Below are positions 9,264 to 16,921 of a DNA stretch of 64,000 nucleotides, piece after piece. This stretch comes from Elusimicrobiota bacterium. Its GTDB lineage: Bacteria; Elusimicrobiota; Elusimicrobia; UBA1565; UBA9628. Below the pieces are notes generated by a model that was given only the letters and a program-made list of their open reading frames with translations, did no database searches and had not been told where the DNA came from. A program made the position numbers and the translations under genes. The stretch covers positions 1 through 64,000 of the forward strand of contig JAPLKL010000045.1 in assembly GCA_026388095.1 (NCBI GenBank), written 5' to 3'. How positions within the stretch are numbered: position 1 is the stretch's first letter; each line of letters begins with the position of its first letter.

Positions 9264-10951
9264 AGCGGGGCCAGGCCGCCGCCCTCGTCTGCACGGCCTT
9301 GCTGCTGCTCGTGACCGCCTATCCCGCGGCCTGGCTGGCGTTCCGGGCGCTGCGAGATTCCTCAGGGGCCTGGACGCTGGCGAACCTGCGCACCGTGTTC
9401 GACACGGCGCGCCTGCGCGAGGGCGCGGTCAACACTCTGCTCCTGGCCTTGGTCGGCGCCGCGTTCGCGGTGGTCTCGGGCGGCGGGCTTGCGGCCTTGG
9501 CGGCGCGCACCGACGCCGCCGGCCGCGCCTTGATCCGGCCGCTGGCTTTGGCGCCCTACCTGGTCCCGCCCATCGTGGCCTCGCTGGCCTGGATCGTGCT
9601 GGCCGACGGACAGGGGGGGCTGCTCAACGCGCTCCTGGCCTGGACCGGCTGCGGCCTGCGCGTGGAGATCTTCTCCTTCTGGGGCGTGGCGCTCGTGGGG
9701 GGCCTGGTCTGCTCGCCGGCCGCCTTCCTCATCCTGCACGAGGCTTTCGCGGGCCTGGACGGCGAACTGGAGGAGGTCGCCCGCGTCTGCGGGGCGTCCG
9801 GGCTCGTGGTTTGGAGGCGCGTGATCTTGCCCGCGGTCTGGCCCGCGCTGGCCGCGGCGGGCCTGCTCTGCGCCCTGCTGTGCGTCGCCCAGTTCGGGGT
9901 CCAGGCTCCTATCGGCATGCCCGCCAACGTCTGGACTTTGAGCACCTTGATCTATTCCACCAGCCTGGTCGGACCAGTGGACCTGGGGCTGGCCTCGGCC
10001 ATGGCCCTGCTCCTGGCCGCCGCGGGCGCGGTGCTGCTGCTCCTGCAGCGCGCCGTGGTCCGGCGCGCCGCGCCCCGTCGCGCCAACGCCCGGCCGGCCC
10101 GCAGGCTGGCTTTGGGCCTCTGGCGCTGGCCCGTGGCCGGACTTTTGGCTCTCTACGCGGCCGTGGCCTTGCTCCTTCCCTATGGGGCGCTTCTGCTTCG
10201 TTCCTTGCGGCCGTTCAACATCCATGCCGGCATGAGCGCGCAGCAACTGCTCTCCGGCTGGGACGCCGGGGTGTGGGCGCAGCTGGCGCGCGACGAGGTG
10301 GTGCGTCGCGCCTTCGGGCACAGCTTCGTCCTGGCGACGGCTACGGCCGCGCTCTCCTGCCTGTTGGGCGCGGTCGGGGGCTGGGTCCTCTACCGGGGCC
10401 GGTCCCGGGGCCGGGACCTGCTCGAAGGGCTTTTCCTGACGACGCCGGCCCTTTCCGGGGTGGTGGTGGGCCTGGCCGTGCTCCTCGCCTTCGGCGGCGC
10501 GCCGTTCTGGCTCTACGGCACCTATCTCATTTTGCTCGTCGCTTATGTGGCGCGCGAGGCGGCGACCGGGCTCAAGGCCGCCGAATCGGCCCTCAGGACG
10601 ACCCCCGCGGAGCTCGATGACGCGGCGCGGGTCTGCGGGGCCGGCGGGCTCCAACTGGCCCGGCGGATCTGGTGGCCGCTGCTGCGGCCGGCTTTGGCGG
10701 CCGGCGCGGCCCTGTCCTTCATCGCGGCCTTCCGAGAGGTGGGGGCCTCGTCCATGCTCTACAGCCACGGCCGAGAGGTGCTGGGCTCCTTGCTCATGGT
10801 GGTCTGGCAGGACGGGCGCTACCAGGACCTGGCCGCCCTGGCTTTGGCGGGCGGCCTGGCCGCAATGCTTGGTTCAGCCTTGGTCTACCGCGTGGTGCGC
10901 GGCCCCATAGCCTGCGCCGCGGCGCGGCGGACCTCGGCGTCCTGGTCCTGA
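9260..10951 (+). CDS. ABC importer permease with two fused transmembrane halves, FbpB-like
   Basis: 563 aa from ATG 9260 (GGGGGGACG just upstream), overlapping the previous stop by 4 nt. It has two homologous membrane halves. Each carries an EAA-type cytoplasmic loop contacting the ATPase: EELEEVARVCGASG-like near residue 175 and ELDDAARVCGAGG near residue 455. Two-half permeases of this length are usual for FbpB/ThiP-type systems. It completes the importer with the two preceding genes. Its 3' end overlaps the convergent HEAT-repeat gene by 67 nt. Confidence 0.85.
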   Translation: MKRGQAAALVCTALLLLVTAYPAAWLAFRALRDSSGAWTLANLRTVFDTARLREGAVNTLLLALVGAAFAVVSGGGLAALAARTDAAGRALIRPLALAPYLVPPIVASLAWIVLADGQGGLLNALLAWTGCGLRVEIFSFWGVALVGGLVCSPAAFLILHEAFAGLDGELEEVARVCGASGLVVWRRVILPAVWPALAAAGLLCALLCVAQFGVQAPIGMPANVWTLSTLIYSTSLVGPVDLGLASAMALLLAAAGAVLLLLQRAVVRRAAPRRANARPARRLALGLWRWPVAGLLALYAAVALLLPYGALLLRSLRPFNIHAGMSAQQLLSGWDAGVWAQLARDEVVRRAFGHSFVLATATAALSCLLGAVGGWVLYRGRSRGRDLLEGLFLTTPALSGVVVGLAVLLAFGGAPFWLYGTYLILLVAYVAREAATGLKAAESALRTTPAELDDAARVCGAGGLQLARRIWWPLLRPALAAGAALSFIAAFREVGASSMLYSHGREVLGSLLMVVWQDGRYQDLAALALAGGLAAMLGSALVYRVVRGPIACAAARRTSASWS

Positions 10952-11460
10952 GTCGCGGCTGTCAGCGCCTGGCGGACCATGGCCGAATCCTTCCCGATGC
11001 GTCCCAGGGCTTGCGCCGCCGCGGCGCGCACCACCGGATCGGCGTCCTTGAGGGCGCCGGTCAAGGGAACGGCGGCGGCGCGGGCCGGCTGGCCGATGCG
11101 GCCCAAAGCCCGGGCGCAGGCGAAACGCAGGTCCGCGCTGCGGTCGTCGAGCACGCCCTCGGCCAAGGCGGGCACGGCCGCGGCGGAGCGCGGCCCGATG
11201 AGCGCCAGGAAGCCGGCGGCCTGGACGCCGAGGTGGGGCGCAGGGTCCTTCAAGATCACGGCCAACTGGGAGACCGTCCCGTCCACGTCCAGACCGGAGG
11301 TCTGGAGGATCCAGGCTCCGTCGCGCAGGTCCACATGGTCGTACATCAGCACTTCCCAGGTCGCGGCCAGGAAGGACGCCGAGGCTGAGGACGCGGGCGC
11401 CGCGGCGCGGGCCGAGGCGCCCCAGAGCGCCAGCGCGGCCGTCCAGATGAAGATCCTCAT
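10885..11460 (-). CDS. Secreted HEAT-repeat protein
   Basis: 191 aa from ATG 11460, with a signal peptide (MRIFIWTAALALWGASARA). The rest is helical repeats of about 30 residues with the HEAT/PBS-lyase pattern, for example DADPVVRAAAAQALGRIG and DRSADLRFACARALGRIG. It is probably a periplasmic protein-protein interaction module with no enzymatic motif. The gene is divergent from the PhoA-like gene, with both 5' ends meeting at an AT-rich promoter near 11485, and convergent with the permease. Confidence 0.75.
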   Translation of the reverse strand: MRIFIWTAALALWGASARAAAPASSASASFLAATWEVLMYDHVDLRDGAWILQTSGLDVDGTVSQLAVILKDPAPHLGVQAAGFLALIGPRSAAAVPALAEGVLDDRSADLRFACARALGRIGQPARAAAVPLTGALKDADPVVRAAAAQALGRIGKDSAMVRQALTAATQDQDAEVRRAAAQAMGPRTTR

Positions 11461-11482
11461 ATGTGGCCCTCCCAGACCCGGA

Positions 11483-11492
11483 TAAGTATAAT
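11483..11492. promoter_or_regulatory. Divergent -10 elements between HEAT and PhoA-like genes
   Basis: On the plus strand TATAAT (11487-11492) sits 6 nt before ATG 11499, predicting a leaderless transcript. On the minus strand the same AT-rich patch reads TATACT, placing a start site about 10-20 nt before ATG 11460. No clear -35 element is seen. Confidence 0.45.
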
Positions 11493-11498
11493 CAGGGT

Positions 11499-12851
11499 AT
11501 GATACTTTCATCCGTCCTGACAATCCTTCTGAGCGCCGCCGCCGCCGCTCCCGAGAGGCCCAAGAACGCCATCCTCCTCCTTGTCGACGGCCTCTCCTGG
11601 GGCCAGCTCCAGCTCGCCCTCGACGACGCGCGCCTGCGCGGGACCCGGCTGGCTTTGCAGGACATCCTCGACGCCGGGCACACGGCCTACTGCCAGACCG
11701 CGCCCCTGGGCGCCTTGGTCGTGGAGTCCGGAGCCGGCGCATCCGCCGTCTCGGGAGGCCGCCCGATCGCCAACCGCATGCTGGGCAAGCTGCCGGACGG
11801 CACGGACGTTCCCGGCATCCTCGAACTGGCCAAGCGCGACGGCAAGTCCACGGGCCTGGTCACGACCGCGCGCCTGACCCATGCGACCCCGGCCGGCTTC
11901 CTGTCCCACATGCGCCTGCGCGACGACGAGTACGAGATCGCGGACCAGATCGCGGACTCCGGCCACGACGTGCTCCTGGGCGGCGGTCGGTCCTATTTCC
12001 TGCCCTCGGCCGTGGCCAAGGCCCGCGCCCGCGGCACCACGGTCCTCTTCCACGCCGACGAGCTGGAGCAGGCCCCCTCGGGCCCGCTGCTGGGGCTGCT
12101 CAACGAGGACTCCTTCCCCTACGCCATCGACGGCGAGTCCGGGCCGGGCCGCGAGACCGTGCCCAGCCTGGAGCGCATGACGACGCTGGCCCTGGAGCGC
12201 CTCTCCCGCAACCCCAAGGGCTTCATCCTGGTGGTCAACTCCCGGCTCGTAGACGAGCTCTCCCATTACAATGACGCGGCCGGCGTCCTGGCCGAGATGG
12301 GCCGCACGGACCGCACCGCCGCCATACTGCGCGACTTCGCGCGCGCGCACCCGGACACATCTCTGATCGTCACTACGAACCACGACTCCGGTGGAATGGG
12401 CATGATGTGGCAGGCGTATCCGGCGAAATTCGGCGGCCCGGACGAACTGGCGCGCATGCGCGGGCAGAAAGCGTCGGCCCAGATGATGTTCGCCGAAGTG
12501 CGCCGCCGGGAACTGGCCGGGGAGAAGCGCGACGGGGCCTTGGTGCGCAGCGTGGTCGCCCCGAAGCTCGCCTCGGGAGTGGTCCTGAGCGACGCGGACT
12601 ACGAAGCTTTGGCCAAGTCCCTGTCGATAGGCCCCAAGGGCGCCGCCTTCACCTACGCCCCGGCGGCGCGGGAATTCTCACGGGTCATGGTGCCCCACTA
12701 CCTCATGGGCTGGGTGGACGGCACGCACACGAGCTCGGCCGTGCCCTGCTTCGGCATGGGGCCGGGCACCGAGGCCTTGAAGGGGCTTCTGCATCACTCC
12801 GCGGTCTCCGGCGTGATGCAGACCGCTCTGTCAGGCCCGGCTCACCAGTAG
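11499..12851 (+). CDS. PhoA-type alkaline phosphatase family protein
   Basis: 450 aa with a short signal-like N-terminus. Recognisable PhoA blocks are NAILLLVDGLSWG (metal Asp), ESGAGASAVSGG (nucleophile Ser region, usually DSA-x2-AT), TTARLTHATPAGF (strongly conserved), a VD-x3-H region, TTNHDSGGMG (usually T-x-DH-[DS]) and GTHTSSAVP (usually H-T-[GA]-x2-VP). The Glu of the canonical VEG Mg ligand is replaced (VVNSRLVDELSH), so metal binding or activity may differ. The start is ATG 11499, immediately after a TATAAT box. The last 10 nt overlap the convergent gene ending at 12842. It probably hydrolyses periplasmic phosphate monoesters. Confidence 0.8.
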   Translation: MILSSVLTILLSAAAAAPERPKNAILLLVDGLSWGQLQLALDDARLRGTRLALQDILDAGHTAYCQTAPLGALVVESGAGASAVSGGRPIANRMLGKLPDGTDVPGILELAKRDGKSTGLVTTARLTHATPAGFLSHMRLRDDEYEIADQIADSGHDVLLGGGRSYFLPSAVAKARARGTTVLFHADELEQAPSGPLLGLLNEDSFPYAIDGESGPGRETVPSLERMTTLALERLSRNPKGFILVVNSRLVDELSHYNDAAGVLAEMGRTDRTAAILRDFARAHPDTSLIVTTNHDSGGMGMMWQAYPAKFGGPDELARMRGQKASAQMMFAEVRRRELAGEKRDGALVRSVVAPKLASGVVLSDADYEALAKSLSIGPKGAAFTYAPAAREFSRVMVPHYLMGWVDGTHTSSAVPCFGMGPGTEALKGLLHHSAVSGVMQTALSGPAHQ

Positions 12852-13933
12852 CCTTTCTCCCGCATCTGGCGCAGGAGCTCCGGCGAGAGCTGCTCGCCGC
12901 GCCGGCCCGAGGACTTGGTCTCCCGGAGGTGGCGCATCAGCCGTTGGGTGAGGTCCAGGCCGATGTCGGGCCGGCTCTCGGACAGGTCGGTCTTCATGTC
13001 CGGGTCGGCCTTGAGGTCGAATAGGCGCGCCTCCCCGCTGGCCTTGTCGTAGATCATCTGCCAGCCCCCGTCGCGGATGGAGAAGAGCGTGGGTTTCCCG
13101 GGCTGGGTCCCGGAGGCGCTGAAGCCGTAGCGGGGCGCGGCGGAGCCGCCCTCGGCCAGAGGCGCGAGGCTGGCGCCCTGGAACGAATCGGGCACCGCGG
13201 CCTTGGCCCATTCCAGCAAGGCGGGGCCCAGGTCGACCAGGCGCACCACCTCCGCCACGCGGCGGGGCTTGAGGCCAGGGCTCCAGATGAGCAGGGGCAC
13301 GTGCACGGAGCGCTCGCCCAGCTCCGGTCCGCCGCCCGGGCCGACGCCGGCCGTGAGGATGAGCCAAGACCCGGCCGGGGCGGCCTGGCGCAGCGCGCGG
13401 ACGGCCTCCAGGGATTCCGGCGCGGGGCGCGCGCCGTGTAGGTAGAGGAAGAACGGCCCGCGCTGCGCCGCGAGCCAGCGCAAGGCCCCGTCCCGGGCCT
13501 GCCGGAACGCGGTGGAGGATGACTCGGCCTGGAACCCGGCCACGGCGAAGCCGCGCGCCAGGCCGGCCTGGAGGTCGAGACCGGCGTCGGCGGCGAAGCC
13601 CGCGGTGGCGTAGCCGGCTCGGCCCAGAGCCTCGGCCATGGTCGCGGCCGCCGTGGAGATGTGGTCCCCGGGCGCCACGAGGCCGTGGTTCTGCACGTAC
13701 TGGGAGGCGAGCAAGGAAGCCGCGCTCGGAGCGGCGGCGCCTCCCTGCGCGACGGCCTGCGCGAAGACCACGGCGCCCGGGGCTTCGCGCTCCAGGGCGG
13801 ACTGCTCAGCGGGGAGCCCGACGAGGTCCAGGAGCACGATGCCTCGGGGCGCGGCCGGGGCGGCGGCCCGCAGGGGCGAAAACGCGGCCAAGAGCGCCAG
13901 CAGAAGGGGCAAAGACCGGGCTTGGTTCACCAT
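12842..13933 (-). CDS. Degenerate sulfatase-like protein, probable pseudoenzyme
   Basis: 363 aa with a signal peptide (SLPLLLALLAAFSPLRA). The sulfatase-family architecture is visible: GIVLLDLVGLP at the first metal site, a GYATAGFAADAG block, FFLYLHGARP, VHVPLLIWSPGLKPRRV and a family-like C-terminus ending in REKGYW. The catalytic residues are gone. The Thr/Ser nucleophile region reads GGAAAPSAASL and the DHG metal motif is replaced by TAGVGPGGG. It is also shorter than the 450-530 aa relatives in this window. The reading frame is intact, which argues for a retained non-catalytic role rather than decay. It is the last gene of the minus-strand run that includes the TonB receptor, 22 nt upstream. 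Confidence 0.7.
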   Translation of the reverse strand: MVNQARSLPLLLALLAAFSPLRAAAPAAPRGIVLLDLVGLPAEQSALEREAPGAVVFAQAVAQGGAAAPSAASLLASQYVQNHGLVAPGDHISTAAATMAEALGRAGYATAGFAADAGLDLQAGLARGFAVAGFQAESSSTAFRQARDGALRWLAAQRGPFFLYLHGARPAPESLEAVRALRQAAPAGSWLILTAGVGPGGGPELGERSVHVPLLIWSPGLKPRRVAEVVRLVDLGPALLEWAKAAVPDSFQGASLAPLAEGGSAAPRYGFSASGTQPGKPTLFSIRDGGWQMIYDKASGEARLFDLKADPDMKTDLSESRPDIGLDLTQRLMRHLRETKSSGRRGEQLSPELLRQMREKGYW

Positions 13934-13955
13934 GCTGCCATGCTAGCAAATCAGC

Positions 13956-16016
13956 TCAGCGGTAGTGCAGGCGCAGGCCGAGGGCCGCGTAGAACGGCTC
14001 GCCCAGCAGCGGCAAGGCGCCGAGCTGGACCGCGGTGTAGCTCCGGCTCAATAGGTTCTCGACGTCTCCGTAGACCTCCAGATTCTTGGTGAGCCAGCGC
14101 GAAGCCGAAAAGTCCATCACGAAGTGCTCGTCGAGGAGCTGGGTGTTGGCGTCATCGCCGTAGCGCCTGGTCAGGTAGCGCCCCCGGAGCTGCGCGGTCG
14201 CGATGCGGGGGTCGTCGAAGCCAAGCGCGAAGGCGGCCTGATGGCGCGGGATGTTCGGGATCATGTTGCCCGCGGTGCCCGGGCTGGCGATGCTGTCCAT
14301 GATGATGGCGTTGGTGTAGGTGTAGGACGGGGTGAACGCCCATTGCCGGCTCACCTGCCAGGGGACCTCGAAGGTCGCGCCGCGGACGCGGATGGAGCTG
14401 ATGTTCTGGACCTTGGTGAGCTTGCCGCTGACGATGGTCACGCTCCCGATCGAATTGGATATCTCGCTCCAGAAGCCCGTGGCGCGGAAGGTGGCGGGCC
14501 CGAGAGCCAAGTCCCAGCCGAATTCGCCGCCCACGCGCAGAACCTCCGGACTGAGGTCGGGGTTGGGCAATTGGATCTGACCCTGCGGCCGGGCCCCGCG
14601 GTAGAGGTTCTGCAGGGTGGGCGCGACGAAAGCTCGGTAGACCGCGCCGCGCAGGGCCAGCGGCTCTGTCGCCTGGTAGCGCGCCGCCAAGCGCGGGCTG
14701 AAGAAGGTGTAGCTCTTGGAGGGGAGGGCTTGGTGCCCGGTGCCGTCGAAAGTGTCCTGGAAGGCGCCGTGGTTCTGCCAGTAGTCCAAGCGGCCGCTGG
14801 GCACCAGCGTGAGCCCGGGCAGGGGGTCCAGGCTCCACTGCCCGAAGAGGCCGATGGTGGTCTGCGTGCCCCCCGAGCTGATGTTGTTCTGGAAGACGCC
14901 GGTGGTGGAGAAGTCGGACTCGTCGTTGCGCGCGGATACGTTGCGCACGTCGACGCCCGCCGTGACCGAGGAGGAGAGGAGGTCGAAGATGTTCGACCAT
15001 TGCAGGCTGGCGCCGCTGTCCAAGGAAGGCAGCACGTTGTGCACGTACTGGTAGTCGTTGAACCGGCCGGTGCTGATGGCGGCGTTGGTGCTGTCGAGGA
15101 GGTGCTTGCCCACGAAGGCGTTGCCGCGCACCTCGCCCGCGGAGTCGAGCGGCAGGCGGAAGCCCGCGGCCAGGTCCATCTCGTCGCGCGAGTCGAAGAA
15201 CTGGTCCATCCCATGGTTGCGCGCGTCTTGGAACATCATGCCGCGCACGAACCAGAGGGGCCCCCCCGCCCCGCCCCGCAGCGAGGCGGCCTTGATATTG
15301 AGAGCCCAGTTCCGGGCGGTGGCGTTGTGGTCGATGGGCCCGCGGTCTATGGTCCTCAGCCACGCGTAGCCGTCGGTGTAGTAGTCGTTGTAGCCCACGC
15401 TCAGGCCGAACTTGTCGAGGAACGTCTCGCTGGCATAGACGTTGAATATCCGGGTGCTGCGGTGTCCCGACTGGTCGTGCTCGCCGTATGAGTAGTCGAG
15501 GTCCAGAGCGCGTTCCTTCGGGGCGCGGGTGATGACATTGATGACGCCGCTCATGGCGTTGGTGCCGTAGAGGTTGGAGTTGCCTCCGCGCAGGATCTCC
15601 ACGCGCTCCACCAGGGCCGGCGGGACCTTGCTCCAAGGCACGAAGCTGGTGAAGCCGTCGGTGAGCGGCAGGCCGTCGAGGAGGACCAAGGCGCGGCCCG
15701 TGCCGCCGGCGCCCAGCATGGACACGGTCTGCAGGGCCGGGTTGACCACCCGGCTGCTGCCCAGCGAGATGTTGACCCCCGGCATCGTGCGCAGGGCGTC
15801 GTCCAAGGTCTGCGCCGGGACGGCTTTGAGCGAGGCCGAGGACACGACGGTGAGATAGGCCGGGACCGAGTAGGCGGACTGGACGTAGCGGGAGGCGGTG
15901 ATGACCAGGGGATCCAGAGCCGGGTCGGCGGCGCGGCCGCTGAGCGGGGCGGCGCAGATGAGCGTCAAAGCCGCGATCGTGGGAAAGGCCGCTCTCTTGA
16001 GGACGTCTCTCATCAT
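13956..16016 (-). CDS. TonB-dependent outer-membrane receptor 1
   Basis: About 686 aa from ATG 16016 or 16013, with an AGGAGG just upstream; the open frame continues to 16049 without a better start. A signal peptide (FPTIAALTLICAAPLSGRA) is followed by a plug domain (VVITASRY..., VLLDGLPLTDGF, ERVEILRGGNSNLYGTNAM, GVINVITR) and a 22-strand-type barrel ending in LRLHYR with an aromatic-rich terminus. It is closely related to the receptor at 23111. It lies directly downstream of the Crp/Fnr gene, and the CATGAC-N4-GTCATG palindrome lies between them. Substrate import through it would need TonB/ExbBD, which are not in the window. The ligand is unknown. Confidence 0.9.
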   Translation of the reverse strand: MMRDVLKRAAFPTIAALTLICAAPLSGRAADPALDPLVITASRYVQSAYSVPAYLTVVSSASLKAVPAQTLDDALRTMPGVNISLGSSRVVNPALQTVSMLGAGGTGRALVLLDGLPLTDGFTSFVPWSKVPPALVERVEILRGGNSNLYGTNAMSGVINVITRAPKERALDLDYSYGEHDQSGHRSTRIFNVYASETFLDKFGLSVGYNDYYTDGYAWLRTIDRGPIDHNATARNWALNIKAASLRGGAGGPLWFVRGMMFQDARNHGMDQFFDSRDEMDLAAGFRLPLDSAGEVRGNAFVGKHLLDSTNAAISTGRFNDYQYVHNVLPSLDSGASLQWSNIFDLLSSSVTAGVDVRNVSARNDESDFSTTGVFQNNISSGGTQTTIGLFGQWSLDPLPGLTLVPSGRLDYWQNHGAFQDTFDGTGHQALPSKSYTFFSPRLAARYQATEPLALRGAVYRAFVAPTLQNLYRGARPQGQIQLPNPDLSPEVLRVGGEFGWDLALGPATFRATGFWSEISNSIGSVTIVSGKLTKVQNISSIRVRGATFEVPWQVSRQWAFTPSYTYTNAIIMDSIASPGTAGNMIPNIPRHQAAFALGFDDPRIATAQLRGRYLTRRYGDDANTQLLDEHFVMDFSASRWLTKNLEVYGDVENLLSRSYTAVQLGALPLLGEPFYAALGLRLHYR

Positions 16017-16094
16017 CCCTCCTGGGACCGGTGGATAGCGGGGATTCAACTAAACCGCCCGGAGGTCATTGAATGAGCGCCCTCATGGAGGGCA

Positions 16095-16110
16095 CATGAC
16101 GCCCGTCATG
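16095..16110. promoter_or_regulatory. Candidate Crp/Fnr operator upstream of TonB receptor 1
   Basis: The inverted repeat CATGAC-GCCC-GTCATG has perfect 6-bp arms and a 4-nt spacer, the geometry used by FNR, HcpR and FixK-type regulators (TTGA[TC]-N4-[AG]TCAA). It overlaps the last codons of the Crp/Fnr gene and lies about 80 nt upstream of the receptor start. The same core occurs in the larger palindrome at 23010-23033. Confidence 0.6.
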
Positions 16111-16870
16111 CTGCCGGTGCTGAGCCGGCGGACCGCTCCAGGCGCGCTCGCAGCCGCCGCGCATCCCGGATCACGATCTCCCCTCGATGCCTCTCCACCA
16201 AGCCCGACTCCTCGAGCCGCCTCAGCGTCCGCATGGCCGTCTCCGCCGTGGTCCCGGCCATCTCCGCCACCTCGGCGCGCCGCACCGGCAGGACCGCGCC
16301 GAATTTGTGGTGGAGATAGAGCAGCGCAGCCGCCAGCCTCTTTTCCACCCTTTCGCGGGAGAGATAGAGCAGGGTCTCCACATACTGCAGGCGCTGGGCA
16401 TGGCGATTGAGGATCTCCCGGAGGAAGGCGGGATGGCTGTCCAGCAGCCGGAGCACCGCTTCCCGCGGGATGACGAGCAGGACCGTGTCCCGGGCCGCGA
16501 GCACTTCCCAGATATAGCTGTCATGAGAGACGGTGGCCATGCCGGCTATGTCGCCGGGCAGCATGATGTCGATGCACATCCGGCCCCCGCCCGAACTGTA
16601 CTGGTTGGTGCACAGCCGGCCCTCTTGGACCACGAACATCTCTCGCGCCGGCTCTCCCGCGTGGCACACGGTCTCTCCGGCGGCGTAGCGCCGAGGGGAT
16701 GCCGCCGACGCGAGTGCCGCGACCGCTTCCTCGGGCAGGCGCCGGAACGACCCGCGGGTCCGCAGGAAAGAGACGACCCGGGCGCAGTCCTCGGGCCCCG
16801 GGCGCCCGCATGGCCCCAGGTCGGGGTAAAGCAGGTTCGGGCGCGCGCGCGCGGCGGTCCGTGTCGGCAT
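16106..16870 (-). CDS. Crp/Fnr-family transcription regulator
   Basis: About 254 aa from ATG 16870, with a TAGAAT 11 nt upstream; TTG 16891 is the alternative. The N-terminal cNMP-binding-like beta-roll (about 40-150) includes YAAGETVCHAGEP and LPGDIAGMATVS. A long dimer helix follows, then a C-terminal winged HTH (VRRAEVAEMAGTTAETAMRTLRRLEESGLVERHRGEI). The recognition helix keeps the E-x3-R spacing (ETAMR) that reads TGA/TCA half-sites in FNR-like proteins. Several Cys residues occur (N-terminal C-x7-C, plus two in the beta-roll), so a redox or metal sensor is possible but unproven. Context suggests control of the two TonB receptors and its own operon. Confidence 0.85.
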   Translation of the reverse strand: MPTRTAARARPNLLYPDLGPCGRPGPEDCARVVSFLRTRGSFRRLPEEAVAALASAASPRRYAAGETVCHAGEPAREMFVVQEGRLCTNQYSSGGGRMCIDIMLPGDIAGMATVSHDSYIWEVLAARDTVLLVIPREAVLRLLDSHPAFLREILNRHAQRLQYVETLLYLSRERVEKRLAAALLYLHHKFGAVLPVRRAEVAEMAGTTAETAMRTLRRLEESGLVERHRGEIVIRDARRLRARLERSAGSAPAA

Positions 16871-16921
16871 CGGGATGAGAGATTCTATCAAATCACCCCC
16901 GCCATTTCTCGCTGAGGGAAA

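Noticed and set aside
9362-10768. Long minus-strand open frame (468 codons) antisense to the permease
   Set aside because: Composition is Arg/Gly/Gln/Pro-rich with no domain. It mirrors codon bias of the permease on the other strand, which has clear membrane and EAA features.
16079-16093. Small hairpin GCCCTC-ATG-GAGGGC after the Crp/Fnr gene as a terminator
   Set aside because: Short stem and no T-tract. It adjoins the operator and more probably is incidental.
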